Assembly (NCBI GenBank): GCA_016458225.1
Contig: JAEMGR010000036.1
Coordinates: 82,655 to 146,654 of the forward strand
Length of the DNA: 64,000 nt
Source: Myxococcaceae bacterium JPH2
GTDB lineage: Bacteria > Myxococcota > Myxococcia > Myxococcales > Myxococcaceae
Reading direction: 5' to 3'
A program made the translations under genes and the position numbers. Positions 8,442-15,924 of the stretch are shown here, in pieces. The notes beneath the pieces were generated by a model, which worked only from the letters and a program-made list of their open reading frames with translations, had not been told where the DNA came from and did not search any database. Each line of letters begins with the position of its first letter. Within the stretch, counting starts at the first letter, position 1.

Positions 8442-11400
8442 TCACGGAGGTGTGTCCCGATCACGACGGAAGCGCTCCTGGAGGCCGTGGACGAAGGCAT
8501 AGAACGTGGGCAGCGCCAGGAGGGTGAAGAGGGTGGATGTCAGGAGGCCGCCCACCATCACCACCGCGAGGGGCCGCTCAATCTCGGTGCCGTGCAGGGG
8601 CAGGACGAGCAGGGGCAGCAGGCCGAGGATGGCCGTTCCGGCGGTGAGGAGCTTGGGGCGGACGCGGCTGAGGCTGGCCTCGCGGATGGCCTCGGGGAAC
8701 GAGCGTCCTCGGGCCAGGAGGTCCTTGGTCTGCGCGACGAGCACCAGGCCGTTCTGCACGGCGATGCCGAACAGACCGATGAGGCCCACGAGGCTGGAGA
8801 CGTTCCACGTCTCGCCGGCGATGAGCAGCGCGAGGATGCCGCCCACGAAGGCGTCCGGCAGCGTGGCGAGGATGACGAGCGCCTCGGCGAGCGAGTCGAG
8901 CGCGAGGTACAGCAGCACGAAGACGGCGAGCAGCGCGACGGCGATGGCCAGGGTGAGGGATTGCGCGGCGCGCTGCTGGCTCTCCACGCGTCCGCCCACG
9001 TCGAGGAAGTAGCCGGTGGGCAGGCTCAGCCCGGTGGCCAGCTTCTGGCGCACCTCGGCGGCGGTGCTCCCGAGGTCACGCCCGGCCACGCTGGCTTCGA
9101 CCGCGATGCGGCGGCTCCCTGCCTCGCGCCGGATGCTACCCGCGCCGAAGGTCTCCTCGATCTGGGCGAGCTGGTTGAGCGGGATGCGCGTGCCGTCATG
9201 CCCATCCACGAGCAGGTTGCTCAAGGCGTTGAGGTCCCCCCGGCGGTGATCCGCCAGCCGCAGCACCAGGTCGTAGCGGCGCTGGCCCTTCCACACCTGG
9301 GAGAACTCCTCGCCCACCAGCCCCGTCTGCACGGCGCGGATGACGTCGCCGGGGGTGAGGCCCACGCGCGCCACGGCGGCGCGGTTCACGGTGACGCGAA
9401 GCTGCGGCAGGCCGCTGAGCTTCTCCACGCGCAGGTCCTCCACGCCCTCCACCGAGGCCATGAGCGCGCGCGCCTTCGCGGCCAGCGAGGAGAGCGTCTC
9501 CAGGTCCGGCCCGAAGATGCGCACCGAGAGGTCCGCGGGGCTGCCACCCAGTCCCTCGTCGATGCGCATGCCCAGCGGCGTGGTGAACAGCGTGGTGACG
9601 CCTGGCACGCGGCTCACCGCGTCGCGCAGCGCGTCCTCCAGCTCATCGAGGCTGCGCGTCCGGTCCTTCTTCAGGACGACGAGCACGTCCGAGAGCGTGT
9701 GCGGCATGGGGTCCTCGGTGCGCTCGGCGCGGCCGGTGCGGCGCACCACGTCCTCCACCTCGGGGAAGCCGCGCAGCACGTCCTCCACGTGGTGGTTGAG
9801 GCGATCCACCTCTTCCAGTGACGCCTCGGGAGGCAGCACCGTCTGGAGCAGGAAGGCGCCCTCGTCCAGGCGGGGCATGAAGTCGCTGCCCACCGCGAAG
9901 GCCAGCCCCAAGGCGGGCACGGTGATGGCGAGCGCCACCAGCCGCACGAGCCCCGCGCGACGCAGGCACGCCTCCAGGAGCGGCGCGTACACGGCCTTCA
10001 CCTTGCGGATGAACCACACGTCCTCGGGCTTCTCGGGACGCGGCGCGCGCAGGAACAGTCCTGACGCCACCGGCACCAGCGTGAGCGCCAGGCCCAGCGA
10101 GGCCGCGAGGCAGGCCACCACCGCCGCCGCCAGCGGGCGGTACATGCGGCCCTCGATGCCCGCCATGGCGAACAGCGGGATGAAGACCGACACGACGATG
10201 AGGGTCGCGAAGGCGATGGGGCGTCCCACCTCCAGCGAGGCCGCGAGCGCCTCGTCGCGCACGGAGCGGCGTCCTGCGCCTTCGCGGAGGTCGTGGAGGA
10301 TGTTCTCCGTCACGATGATGGCCGCGTCCACCAGCAGGCCCACGGCGATGGCCAGACCTCCCAGCGTCATGGTGTTCAGCCCGATGCCCGCCAGCTTCAG
10401 CAGCACGCCCGCGAGCGCCAGCGACAGCGGCAGGGTGAGCGTGACGATGAGCGCCGCGCGCCAGTCTCCCAGCAGCGCGAAGAGCACGAGCACCACCAGG
10501 AAGGCGCCCAACAGGATGGCTCGGCCCACGCCGCCCAGCGCCGAGTCCACCAGCTCGGATTGGTCATACACGACGCGCAGCTGCACTCCGGGCGGCAGGC
10601 CCTGCTGGAGTTCATCGAGCGCGGCGCGCACGCCTTGGGCCACGCGCTGCGTGTCCGCGCCGAACTGCTTGATGACCCGGCAGCTCACCACCTCGCCCTT
10701 CAGTCGGTGCGCGATGCCGCGGCGCACGGCCGGCGCCTCGCGGACGTCCGCCACGTCCCCGAGCAACACCGGGGTGCCATCGCGGAGCGCCACCACGGTG
10801 CTGTGCAGGTCTTCGACGCTCTGGGCGCGGCCCACCGCGCGCACGGTCCACTCCATGGGGCCCTGCACGATGAAGCCACCGGAGGCGTTGAGGTTGGCGC
10901 CCTCCAGCGCGTGGCGCACCTCGCCCAGCGAGACGCCGCGCGCGACCATCTGGTCGGGATCCATCCGCACCTGGAACTGACGCAGGTATCCACCCAGTCG
11001 CTCCACGCCCGCGACGCCGGGCACGGCGAGGAGGCGGTTCTTCACCTCGAACTCGGCCAGGTCCCGGAGCGTCATCAGGTCCGCGGCGCCGGGCTCGGCT
11101 TCGAGGGTGAACTCGAACACCTCGTTGAGTCGCCCGGTGAGGCTGGAGACGAGGGGCGCGTCCGTGCCGGCGGGCAGCTCGGCCTGGGCCTGGGCCACGC
11201 GCTCGGCCACGTACTGTCGGCTGCGGAAGTAGTCCGCGTCGGGCTCGAACTCCACGGTGACCTGCGACACACCGAGCTGTGACGTGGAGCGGATGCGGCG
11301 CACGTCCGGCAGGCCCGCGAGCGCCACCTCCATGGGGATGGCCACCGCGGTCTCCAGCTCCTCGGCGCCCATGGCCGCGTTCTGGACGATGACGTTGAAG

Positions 11401-11564
11401 ATGGGCGCGGACAGGTCGGGGAACACGTCGCGGCGCAGCCCCTGGAGCGACACCGCGCCGAGCGCCGACAATGCGAGCGCCAGCACCACGGTGAGGCCAG
11501 GCCGCGAGAACGAGGCGCGCAGCACGCGCGCCACCCACGAGGACGGTGCGTGCTCAGTGCCCAT
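8442..11564 (-). CDS. Heavy-metal efflux RND permease (CzcA/CusA family)
   Basis: A 1040-aa inner-membrane proton-driven pump of the HME-RND family, the usual family length. Visible landmarks are the N-terminal first TM and FPDLSAP loop, TM4 with GGLAIAVGLLVDAAIIVTEN containing the proton-relay Asp, a Gly-rich pair of 6-TM halves, and the end VGGLLTSTLFTLLALPTFY. It would take metal ions from the periplasm or cytoplasm and pass them through the adaptor and outer-membrane channel. Its start overlaps the adaptor gene by 11 bases, so translation is probably coupled. The metal cannot be assigned with certainty; Cu(I)/Ag(I)-type pumps carry a methionine triad, which I did not recognise, and the adaptor is His-rich, so Zn/Co/Cd/Ni is possible. 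Confidence 0.9.
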   Translation of the reverse strand: MGTEHAPSSWVARVLRASFSRPGLTVVLALALSALGAVSLQGLRRDVFPDLSAPIFNVIVQNAAMGAEELETAVAIPMEVALAGLPDVRRIRSTSQLGVSQVTVEFEPDADYFRSRQYVAERVAQAQAELPAGTDAPLVSSLTGRLNEVFEFTLEAEPGAADLMTLRDLAEFEVKNRLLAVPGVAGVERLGGYLRQFQVRMDPDQMVARGVSLGEVRHALEGANLNASGGFIVQGPMEWTVRAVGRAQSVEDLHSTVVALRDGTPVLLGDVADVREAPAVRRGIAHRLKGEVVSCRVIKQFGADTQRVAQGVRAALDELQQGLPPGVQLRVVYDQSELVDSALGGVGRAILLGAFLVVLVLFALLGDWRAALIVTLTLPLSLALAGVLLKLAGIGLNTMTLGGLAIAVGLLVDAAIIVTENILHDLREGAGRRSVRDEALAASLEVGRPIAFATLIVVSVFIPLFAMAGIEGRMYRPLAAAVVACLAASLGLALTLVPVASGLFLRAPRPEKPEDVWFIRKVKAVYAPLLEACLRRAGLVRLVALAITVPALGLAFAVGSDFMPRLDEGAFLLQTVLPPEASLEEVDRLNHHVEDVLRGFPEVEDVVRRTGRAERTEDPMPHTLSDVLVVLKKDRTRSLDELEDALRDAVSRVPGVTTLFTTPLGMRIDEGLGGSPADLSVRIFGPDLETLSSLAAKARALMASVEGVEDLRVEKLSGLPQLRVTVNRAAVARVGLTPGDVIRAVQTGLVGEEFSQVWKGQRRYDLVLRLADHRRGDLNALSNLLVDGHDGTRIPLNQLAQIEETFGAGSIRREAGSRRIAVEASVAGRDLGSTAAEVRQKLATGLSLPTGYFLDVGGRVESQQRAAQSLTLAIAVALLAVFVLLYLALDSLAEALVILATLPDAFVGGILALLIAGETWNVSSLVGLIGLFGIAVQNGLVLVAQTKDLLARGRSFPEAIREASLSRVRPKLLTAGTAILGLLPLLVLPLHGTEIERPLAVVMVGGLLTSTLFTLLALPTFYAFVHGLQERFRRDRDTPP

Positions 11565-12744
11565 GTTCGTCGCCTCCGCCGCTCGACTTCTCCACCTCGG
11601 CCTTGAGGAGGAAGGCGCCCTCCACCACCACGCGCTCGCCGGCCTTCAGCCCGGAGAGCACCTCCACCGAGTCCCCCAGCGTGCGGCCTCGCCCCACCTC
11701 GCGCCGCTCGAACATTCCCTTCTCCTCGGTGGGGAGGAACACCACCCAGCCGTCCTCGAGGCGCTGGAGCGCCGCCGCGGGCACCGTGGTGATGGTGCTG
11801 CCGGGACCGCCCAGGGGAATGGAGGCGGAGGCGGACATGCCGGGGCGCAGCAGGCCCTCGGGGTTCGCCAGCTCCAGTCTCACCGAGAGCGTGCGCGATG
11901 CGGCGTCCACGCGCTGCCCCACGTGACGCACGCGCGCGCTGAACTCCTTGCCGGGAAACGCGGCGAAGGTGACGCGCGCCTCGGTGCCGGGCTGGAGGCG
12001 CACCGCGTCCCGCTCGAAGGCGTGCACGATGAGCCACAGCGAGCCCAGGTCGCCGATGCGGAAGAGCGGGCGCGTGGGCTCGGCCATCTGTCCGAGCCGC
12101 GCGTCGCGCTCGATGACCGTGCCGTCGATGGGCGCGCGCAGGAGGACGCCGGGGGATGCGGCGTCGGCGGTGTCGTCTCCCTTCGCGCCCAGGGCCACCA
12201 GCGCGGCGCGGGCGGCGGACACTTCGGCGTCCGCGGCGGTGGCGTCGGCCTCGGCGGCCTGGGCGTCCTTCTCCGCGACGATGTGCTCGGTGGCCAGCGT
12301 GCGCTTGCGCTCGGCGGCCTGTCTCGCGACGGTGGCGCGGGCCTGCGCGGCGCGCAGGTTGGCGCGCTCGCGGCCCAGCTCGGGGCTGCGCACGTCCGCG
12401 AGCGGCTCACCTGCTCGAACGTGTTGGCCGGTGGTGACGAAGACCGCGTGCACCCGGGCGGGGACGGGCGGGGCCACCTCGGCGTACGCGTCTTCTCCGA
12501 AGGTCAACTCTCCCAGGACGGTGACGCTCTCTCCACCCGGGCGCACTTCCACTGGGGAGGTGGTGACGCGCAGGTCGCGCAGCATCTCGGGCGCGATGTG
12601 GACGTGGGATTCGTCGTGCTTGCCTTCGGGGTTCGCGGCGCTCGCGCCTTCGTCATGCGCGGGGGCGTCCTCGTGCGCGGGCGCGTCGCGCTTGCATGCG
12701 GTGAGGGGGAGCAGGGCGGCGAGCAGCAGTGCGTAGGACTTCAT
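11554..12744 (-). CDS. RND efflux periplasmic adaptor lipoprotein (CzcB/CusB type)
   Basis: A 396-aa membrane fusion protein. ATG 12744 begins a signal peptide with lipobox PLTAC, so it is a predicted lipoprotein. After it comes a His/Asp-rich stretch (HEDAPAHDEG, KHDESHVH) that probably binds metal, then the barrel-sandwich strand VPARVHAVFVTTGQHVRAGEPL, an Ala-rich alpha-hairpin (ERANLRAAQARATVARQAAE), the second lipoyl half (LLRAPIDGTVIERDARLGQM), and beta-barrel/MPD domains. It ends in DEHGH, again His-rich. The start codon overlaps the stop of the channel gene as ATGA (12741-12744). GGGAG precedes the start. It links the pump to the outer-membrane channel. Confidence 0.9.
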   Translation of the reverse strand: MKSYALLLAALLPLTACKRDAPAHEDAPAHDEGASAANPEGKHDESHVHIAPEMLRDLRVTTSPVEVRPGGESVTVLGELTFGEDAYAEVAPPVPARVHAVFVTTGQHVRAGEPLADVRSPELGRERANLRAAQARATVARQAAERKRTLATEHIVAEKDAQAAEADATAADAEVSAARAALVALGAKGDDTADAASPGVLLRAPIDGTVIERDARLGQMAEPTRPLFRIGDLGSLWLIVHAFERDAVRLQPGTEARVTFAAFPGKEFSARVRHVGQRVDAASRTLSVRLELANPEGLLRPGMSASASIPLGGPGSTITTVPAAALQRLEDGWVVFLPTEEKGMFERREVGRGRTLGDSVEVLSGLKAGERVVVEGAFLLKAEVEKSSGGGDEHGH

Positions 12745-13976
12745 GGAAGGACTCCCATCTCGACGGCGAGCTGGACGCGGGCGAGGGCGGCGAGGAGCAG
12801 CGCGTCCAGCCACGCGGCCCGGGTGTCACGTGTGTCGCGACGGACGAGGAGGAACTCGGCGAGCCCCATCTCTCCGACCTCGTAGGCGCGGCGCGCGAGG
12901 GCGGCGTTCTCGTCCAACAGGGGAAGGGCTTCTTGCTCCAGCAGCACCACGGCTTCTTGTCGCTTGCGGTCCAAGGCCCGCGCGGACGCGAGGCTCACCT
13001 CGCGCGAACGCCGCGCCGCCTCCAGTGCGCTGCTCATGCGCTGCACGCGCGCCTCGGCCGTGACGCGGGTCTCCTGCCCGCGGGCGAAGAGCGGCAGCGG
13101 CACGCTCAGGGTCCCGAGCACGGCCGTCTCGTCGGCCTCTCTCTGATAGCGCACGCCCACGCCCAGGTCGGGCCAGGCCTCGCCACGTCCCAAGCGCAGC
13201 TCTGCTTCGGCGCGAGTGACCTCCGCCTCCAAGGCCGCCAGGTCCGGGCGCGCGCGCGCCTCGCTGGGCGCATTCACGGGACGAGAGGCCAGGGCGCGCA
13301 GCTCTCCCTTGGGCTCCAGGGGGACCTCGGGGCCCAGCCCCAGCACGAGGCGCAGCGCGCCCAGCGTCGCCTCGGCGTCGCCCTCCGCGTCCGCCACGTC
13401 CGCGCGAGCCCTCGCCAGGGCCACGCGCGCCACGTTCACGTCCACGCGGGGCACGTCGCCCGCGTCGAGTCGTCGCTGCGTGGAGGAGGCCGTCTCCCGA
13501 GCGGCCTCCTCCGCCTGCCGCGCGAGCCCCAGCCGCTCCTGGGCATGGAGCGCGCGCAGGAACGCCTCCGCGGCCTCTCCCACGACGCGCCGCTCGGTGT
13601 CTCGCTGTCGCTGCTGCTCCGCGGACAGCCCCGCGCGCGCCGCGTCCCGCCGAGCCCCTTGCTGGCCCGCGAGCTCGAGCGGCTGCGTGAGCCCCACCGC
13701 CACGTCGATTCCGCGCGCGCCATCCACCCGGGTTCGAGGGCCGACCTCGGCTTCGAGGACGGGGTTGGCGCGCAAGAAGGGCGCGGCGCCCGCGACGGGG
13801 CCTTGGGCCTCGGCCACGCGGCCTTGGGCCTCGACCACCGCGGGCGCGCGCTGACGGGCGCGGGCCAGGGCCTCTTCGAAAGTGAGCGCTGGGAGCTGGG
13901 CCGCGCCGAGACGTGGCCAGAGGAGCGCGGCGGCGAGCCCGAGGGCGGCCGACGCGAGTCGACGATGCGACGACAT
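12741..13976 (-). CDS. Outer-membrane efflux channel (TolC/CzcC family)
   Basis: A 411-aa outer-membrane factor. ATG 13976 gives a Sec signal peptide (LASAALGLAAALLWPRLGAAQ). The mature part has the two-fold repeat of OEP domains with long Ala/Arg/Glu-rich helices (ALTFEEALARARQRAP at the N terminus; RPDLAALEAEVTRAEAELRLGR and WPDLGVGVRYQ at the second repeat). The length fits the CzcC group. It is the second gene of the leftward operon, 101 bases after the Cys-rich protein, and its stop overlaps the adaptor start. The frame is open far upstream to 14261, but that part is low-complexity shadow and overlaps the Cys-rich gene. Confidence 0.88.
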   Translation of the reverse strand: MSSHRRLASAALGLAAALLWPRLGAAQLPALTFEEALARARQRAPAVVEAQGRVAEAQGPVAGAAPFLRANPVLEAEVGPRTRVDGARGIDVAVGLTQPLELAGQQGARRDAARAGLSAEQQRQRDTERRVVGEAAEAFLRALHAQERLGLARQAEEAARETASSTQRRLDAGDVPRVDVNVARVALARARADVADAEGDAEATLGALRLVLGLGPEVPLEPKGELRALASRPVNAPSEARARPDLAALEAEVTRAEAELRLGRGEAWPDLGVGVRYQREADETAVLGTLSVPLPLFARGQETRVTAEARVQRMSSALEAARRSREVSLASARALDRKRQEAVVLLEQEALPLLDENAALARRAYEVGEMGLAEFLLVRRDTRDTRAAWLDALLLAALARVQLAVEMGVLP

Positions 13977-14077
13977 GGAATGAACCTCGCGAGACGATGG
14001 CGGTCGCCGGGCGCGGGCGCGCACGGAACCTGGTTCACGGGCACGCCGCGCGCGGGGCCCGTGGACACGAACTCGGC

Positions 14078-14410
14078 CTACGCGCGAGCCGTCCTGGGGA
14101 CGTGTCGGATGTCGCCCACGTCCGCGGAGGTGGGCGGGAGGTCGTCGGTGGGCAGGAGACGCGGAGGCGACAGCCTCACGAGCCCCACGCCGAGGCTGAC
14201 GGGGAGCGCGGCGGTCCGCACATGCGAGCAGCAGGCGCAGTCCAAGCAAGTGGGCGCGCACTGACCCGGGTCGTCATCGTCCGAGCAACGCTGATGGCAC
14301 ACGTCGCTCGACTCGGCGGCGAGCAAGGGGACCAGGCCCCCGCCGCTCGGCGCGCAGAACCACAAGACGAGGCAGAGCCAGAGTCGAAGCAAGCGCGGGC
14401 CTTCTAGCAT
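14078..14410 (-). CDS. Small Cys-rich, probably exported metal-binding protein leading the efflux operon
   Basis: A 110-aa protein starting at ATG 14410 with a hydrophobic N-terminal segment (LLRLWLCLVLWFC) that resembles a signal peptide or membrane anchor. It is followed by a compact cluster CHQRCSDDDDPGQCAPTC and LDCACCSH: seven Cys, two His and four Asp within about 30 residues. The rest is low complexity with Pro/Leu/Arg. I do not recognise a named family. Its position, ahead of the channel, adaptor and pump genes, is like that of small regulatory proteins such as CzcI in other metal-efflux operons, but no sequence similarity is claimed. A periplasmic metal sensor or chaperone is the likely role (inference). 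Confidence 0.6.
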   Translation of the reverse strand: MLEGPRLLRLWLCLVLWFCAPSGGGLVPLLAAESSDVCHQRCSDDDDPGQCAPTCLDCACCSHVRTAALPVSLGVGLVRLSPPRLLPTDDLPPTSADVGDIRHVPRTARA

Positions 14411-14580
14411 GAAGGCGGGCAAGCATGGAGGGCGGCAAAGGCCCACGTGTCCACATGCGCCGGCGCGTCGCGTTGACTCGCGAACCCTTGGCGCGACGAA
14501 CCCCACCGCGGCCCCTGCCCAACCCCGCGCGCCGTCACCAGTTCCCAGGTGCGTCACGGACCCAGCGATGGGGGACATGT

Positions 14581-15924
14581 ATGTCGGAAGTGTTGGACGA
14601 TGGATTGCCGGAGTCCTCTCCGGACACTCCGTCCTCTCGTCTGCCGGGCTTCCATCGCCGCGGCGTGGACGAGCGATGGCGGGAGCTGGCGCGGCGGGGA
14701 CATGTCTCACTGGAAGAGCTGCGCGTCTTGCGCGGGTGGGAGGCTTCTTCCTTCGATGTCGTGAACCAGATGATCGAAAACGCGGTGGGGGTGTTCTCCC
14801 TACCGCTGGGGTTGGGGCTGAACCTCACCGTCAACGGGCGCGACCATGTGGTGCCCATGGCGGTGGAGGAGCCCTCGGTGGTCGCGGCGGTGTCGTTCGC
14901 GGCCAAGGTGGTGCGCCAGGCGGGTGGCTTCACCGCCGAGGCGGATGACTCCACCATGATTGCCCAGGTGCAGCTCACCCGGTACGGCTCGGCCGAGGTG
15001 GCGCGCTCGCGGGTGCTGGCGGCGCGCGAGCCCTTGCTCGCCCTGGCCAACAGCTTCCATCCCTCGTTGCAGCGACGGGGCGGCGGCGCGCGCGACGTGC
15101 AGGTGCGCATCCTGCCCGCTCCCGAGGGGCCGCAGGGCGAGCCGCTCTTCATCGTGCACCTGCTGGTGGACACCCAGGAGGCCATGGGCGCCAACCTCAT
15201 CAACACCATGGCCGAGGGCGTGGCGCCGCTCATCGAGCAGCTCACCGGCGGGCGCGTCTTCGTGCGCATCCTGTCGAACCTCGCGGATCAACGGCTGGCG
15301 CGCGCCTCGTGCCGGATTCCCTTGGAGGCGCTGGCGGACTTCGACCTGCCCGGCGAGGCCATCGCCGAGGGCATCCTCCAAGCGAGCCGCTTCGCCGAGG
15401 CAGACCCCTACCGCGCGGCCACGCACAACAAGGGCGTGATGAACGGCATCGACGCGGTGGCCATCGCCACGGGGCAGGACTGGCGGGCCATCGAGGCGGG
15501 CGCGCATGCGTATGCCTGCCGGATGGGGCGCTACGGGCCGCTGTCTCGCTGGACGCTGGAGCAAGGCCACCTGGTGGGGCGCATCGAGCTGCCGCTGGCG
15601 CTGGGCCTGGTGGGCGGTCCCATCCGCATCCACCCCGGCGCGCAGCTCGGGCTCAAGTTGCTGCGTGTGTCGTCGGTGCGCGAGCTGGCCATGGTGTTCG
15701 CGTCGGTGGGGCTGGCGCAGAACTTCGCGGCGGTGCGCGCGCTGGGCTCGGTGGGAATCCAGAAGGGCCACATGGCGCTGCACGCGCGCTGCGTCGCCGT
15801 CACGGCGGGCGCTCGAGGTCCGGACGTGGAGAAGGTGGCGCGGCTGCTCGTGGAGCGCGGCAGCGTGAAGGTGGACACCGCGCGCGAGATCCTCGCCTCG
15901 TTCCCGGAACTCGCCGCGCCATGA
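14581..15924 (+). CDS. mvaA: Hydroxymethylglutaryl-CoA reductase, class II type
   Basis: A 447-aa enzyme converting HMG-CoA to mevalonate (or the reverse) with NAD(P)H. Start ATG 14581 follows GGGGGACATGT. Visible class II features: ENAVGVFSLPLGLGLNL with the catalytic Glu, the catalytic Lys in THNKGVMNGIDAV, the catalytic Asp in ATGQDWRAIEAGAHAYA, and the mobile C-terminal flap with catalytic His in KGHMALHAR. The substrate-binding DAMGAN motif reads EAMGAN, a conservative change. Class II enzymes are often called degradative, but here the gene begins an isoprenoid/sterol gene block, so supply of mevalonate for squalene is the likely role. It overlaps the next gene as ATGA, suggesting translational coupling. 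Confidence 0.92.
   Translation: MSEVLDDGLPESSPDTPSSRLPGFHRRGVDERWRELARRGHVSLEELRVLRGWEASSFDVVNQMIENAVGVFSLPLGLGLNLTVNGRDHVVPMAVEEPSVVAAVSFAAKVVRQAGGFTAEADDSTMIAQVQLTRYGSAEVARSRVLAAREPLLALANSFHPSLQRRGGGARDVQVRILPAPEGPQGEPLFIVHLLVDTQEAMGANLINTMAEGVAPLIEQLTGGRVFVRILSNLADQRLARASCRIPLEALADFDLPGEAIAEGILQASRFAEADPYRAATHNKGVMNGIDAVAIATGQDWRAIEAGAHAYACRMGRYGPLSRWTLEQGHLVGRIELPLALGLVGGPIRIHPGAQLGLKLLRVSSVRELAMVFASVGLAQNFAAVRALGSVGIQKGHMALHARCVAVTAGARGPDVEKVARLLVERGSVKVDTAREILASFPELAAP

Noticed and set aside
7104..9821. A 905-codon + strand frame opposite DoxX, amidase and RND genes
   Set aside because: Spans three real genes on the other strand and has no recognisable domain.
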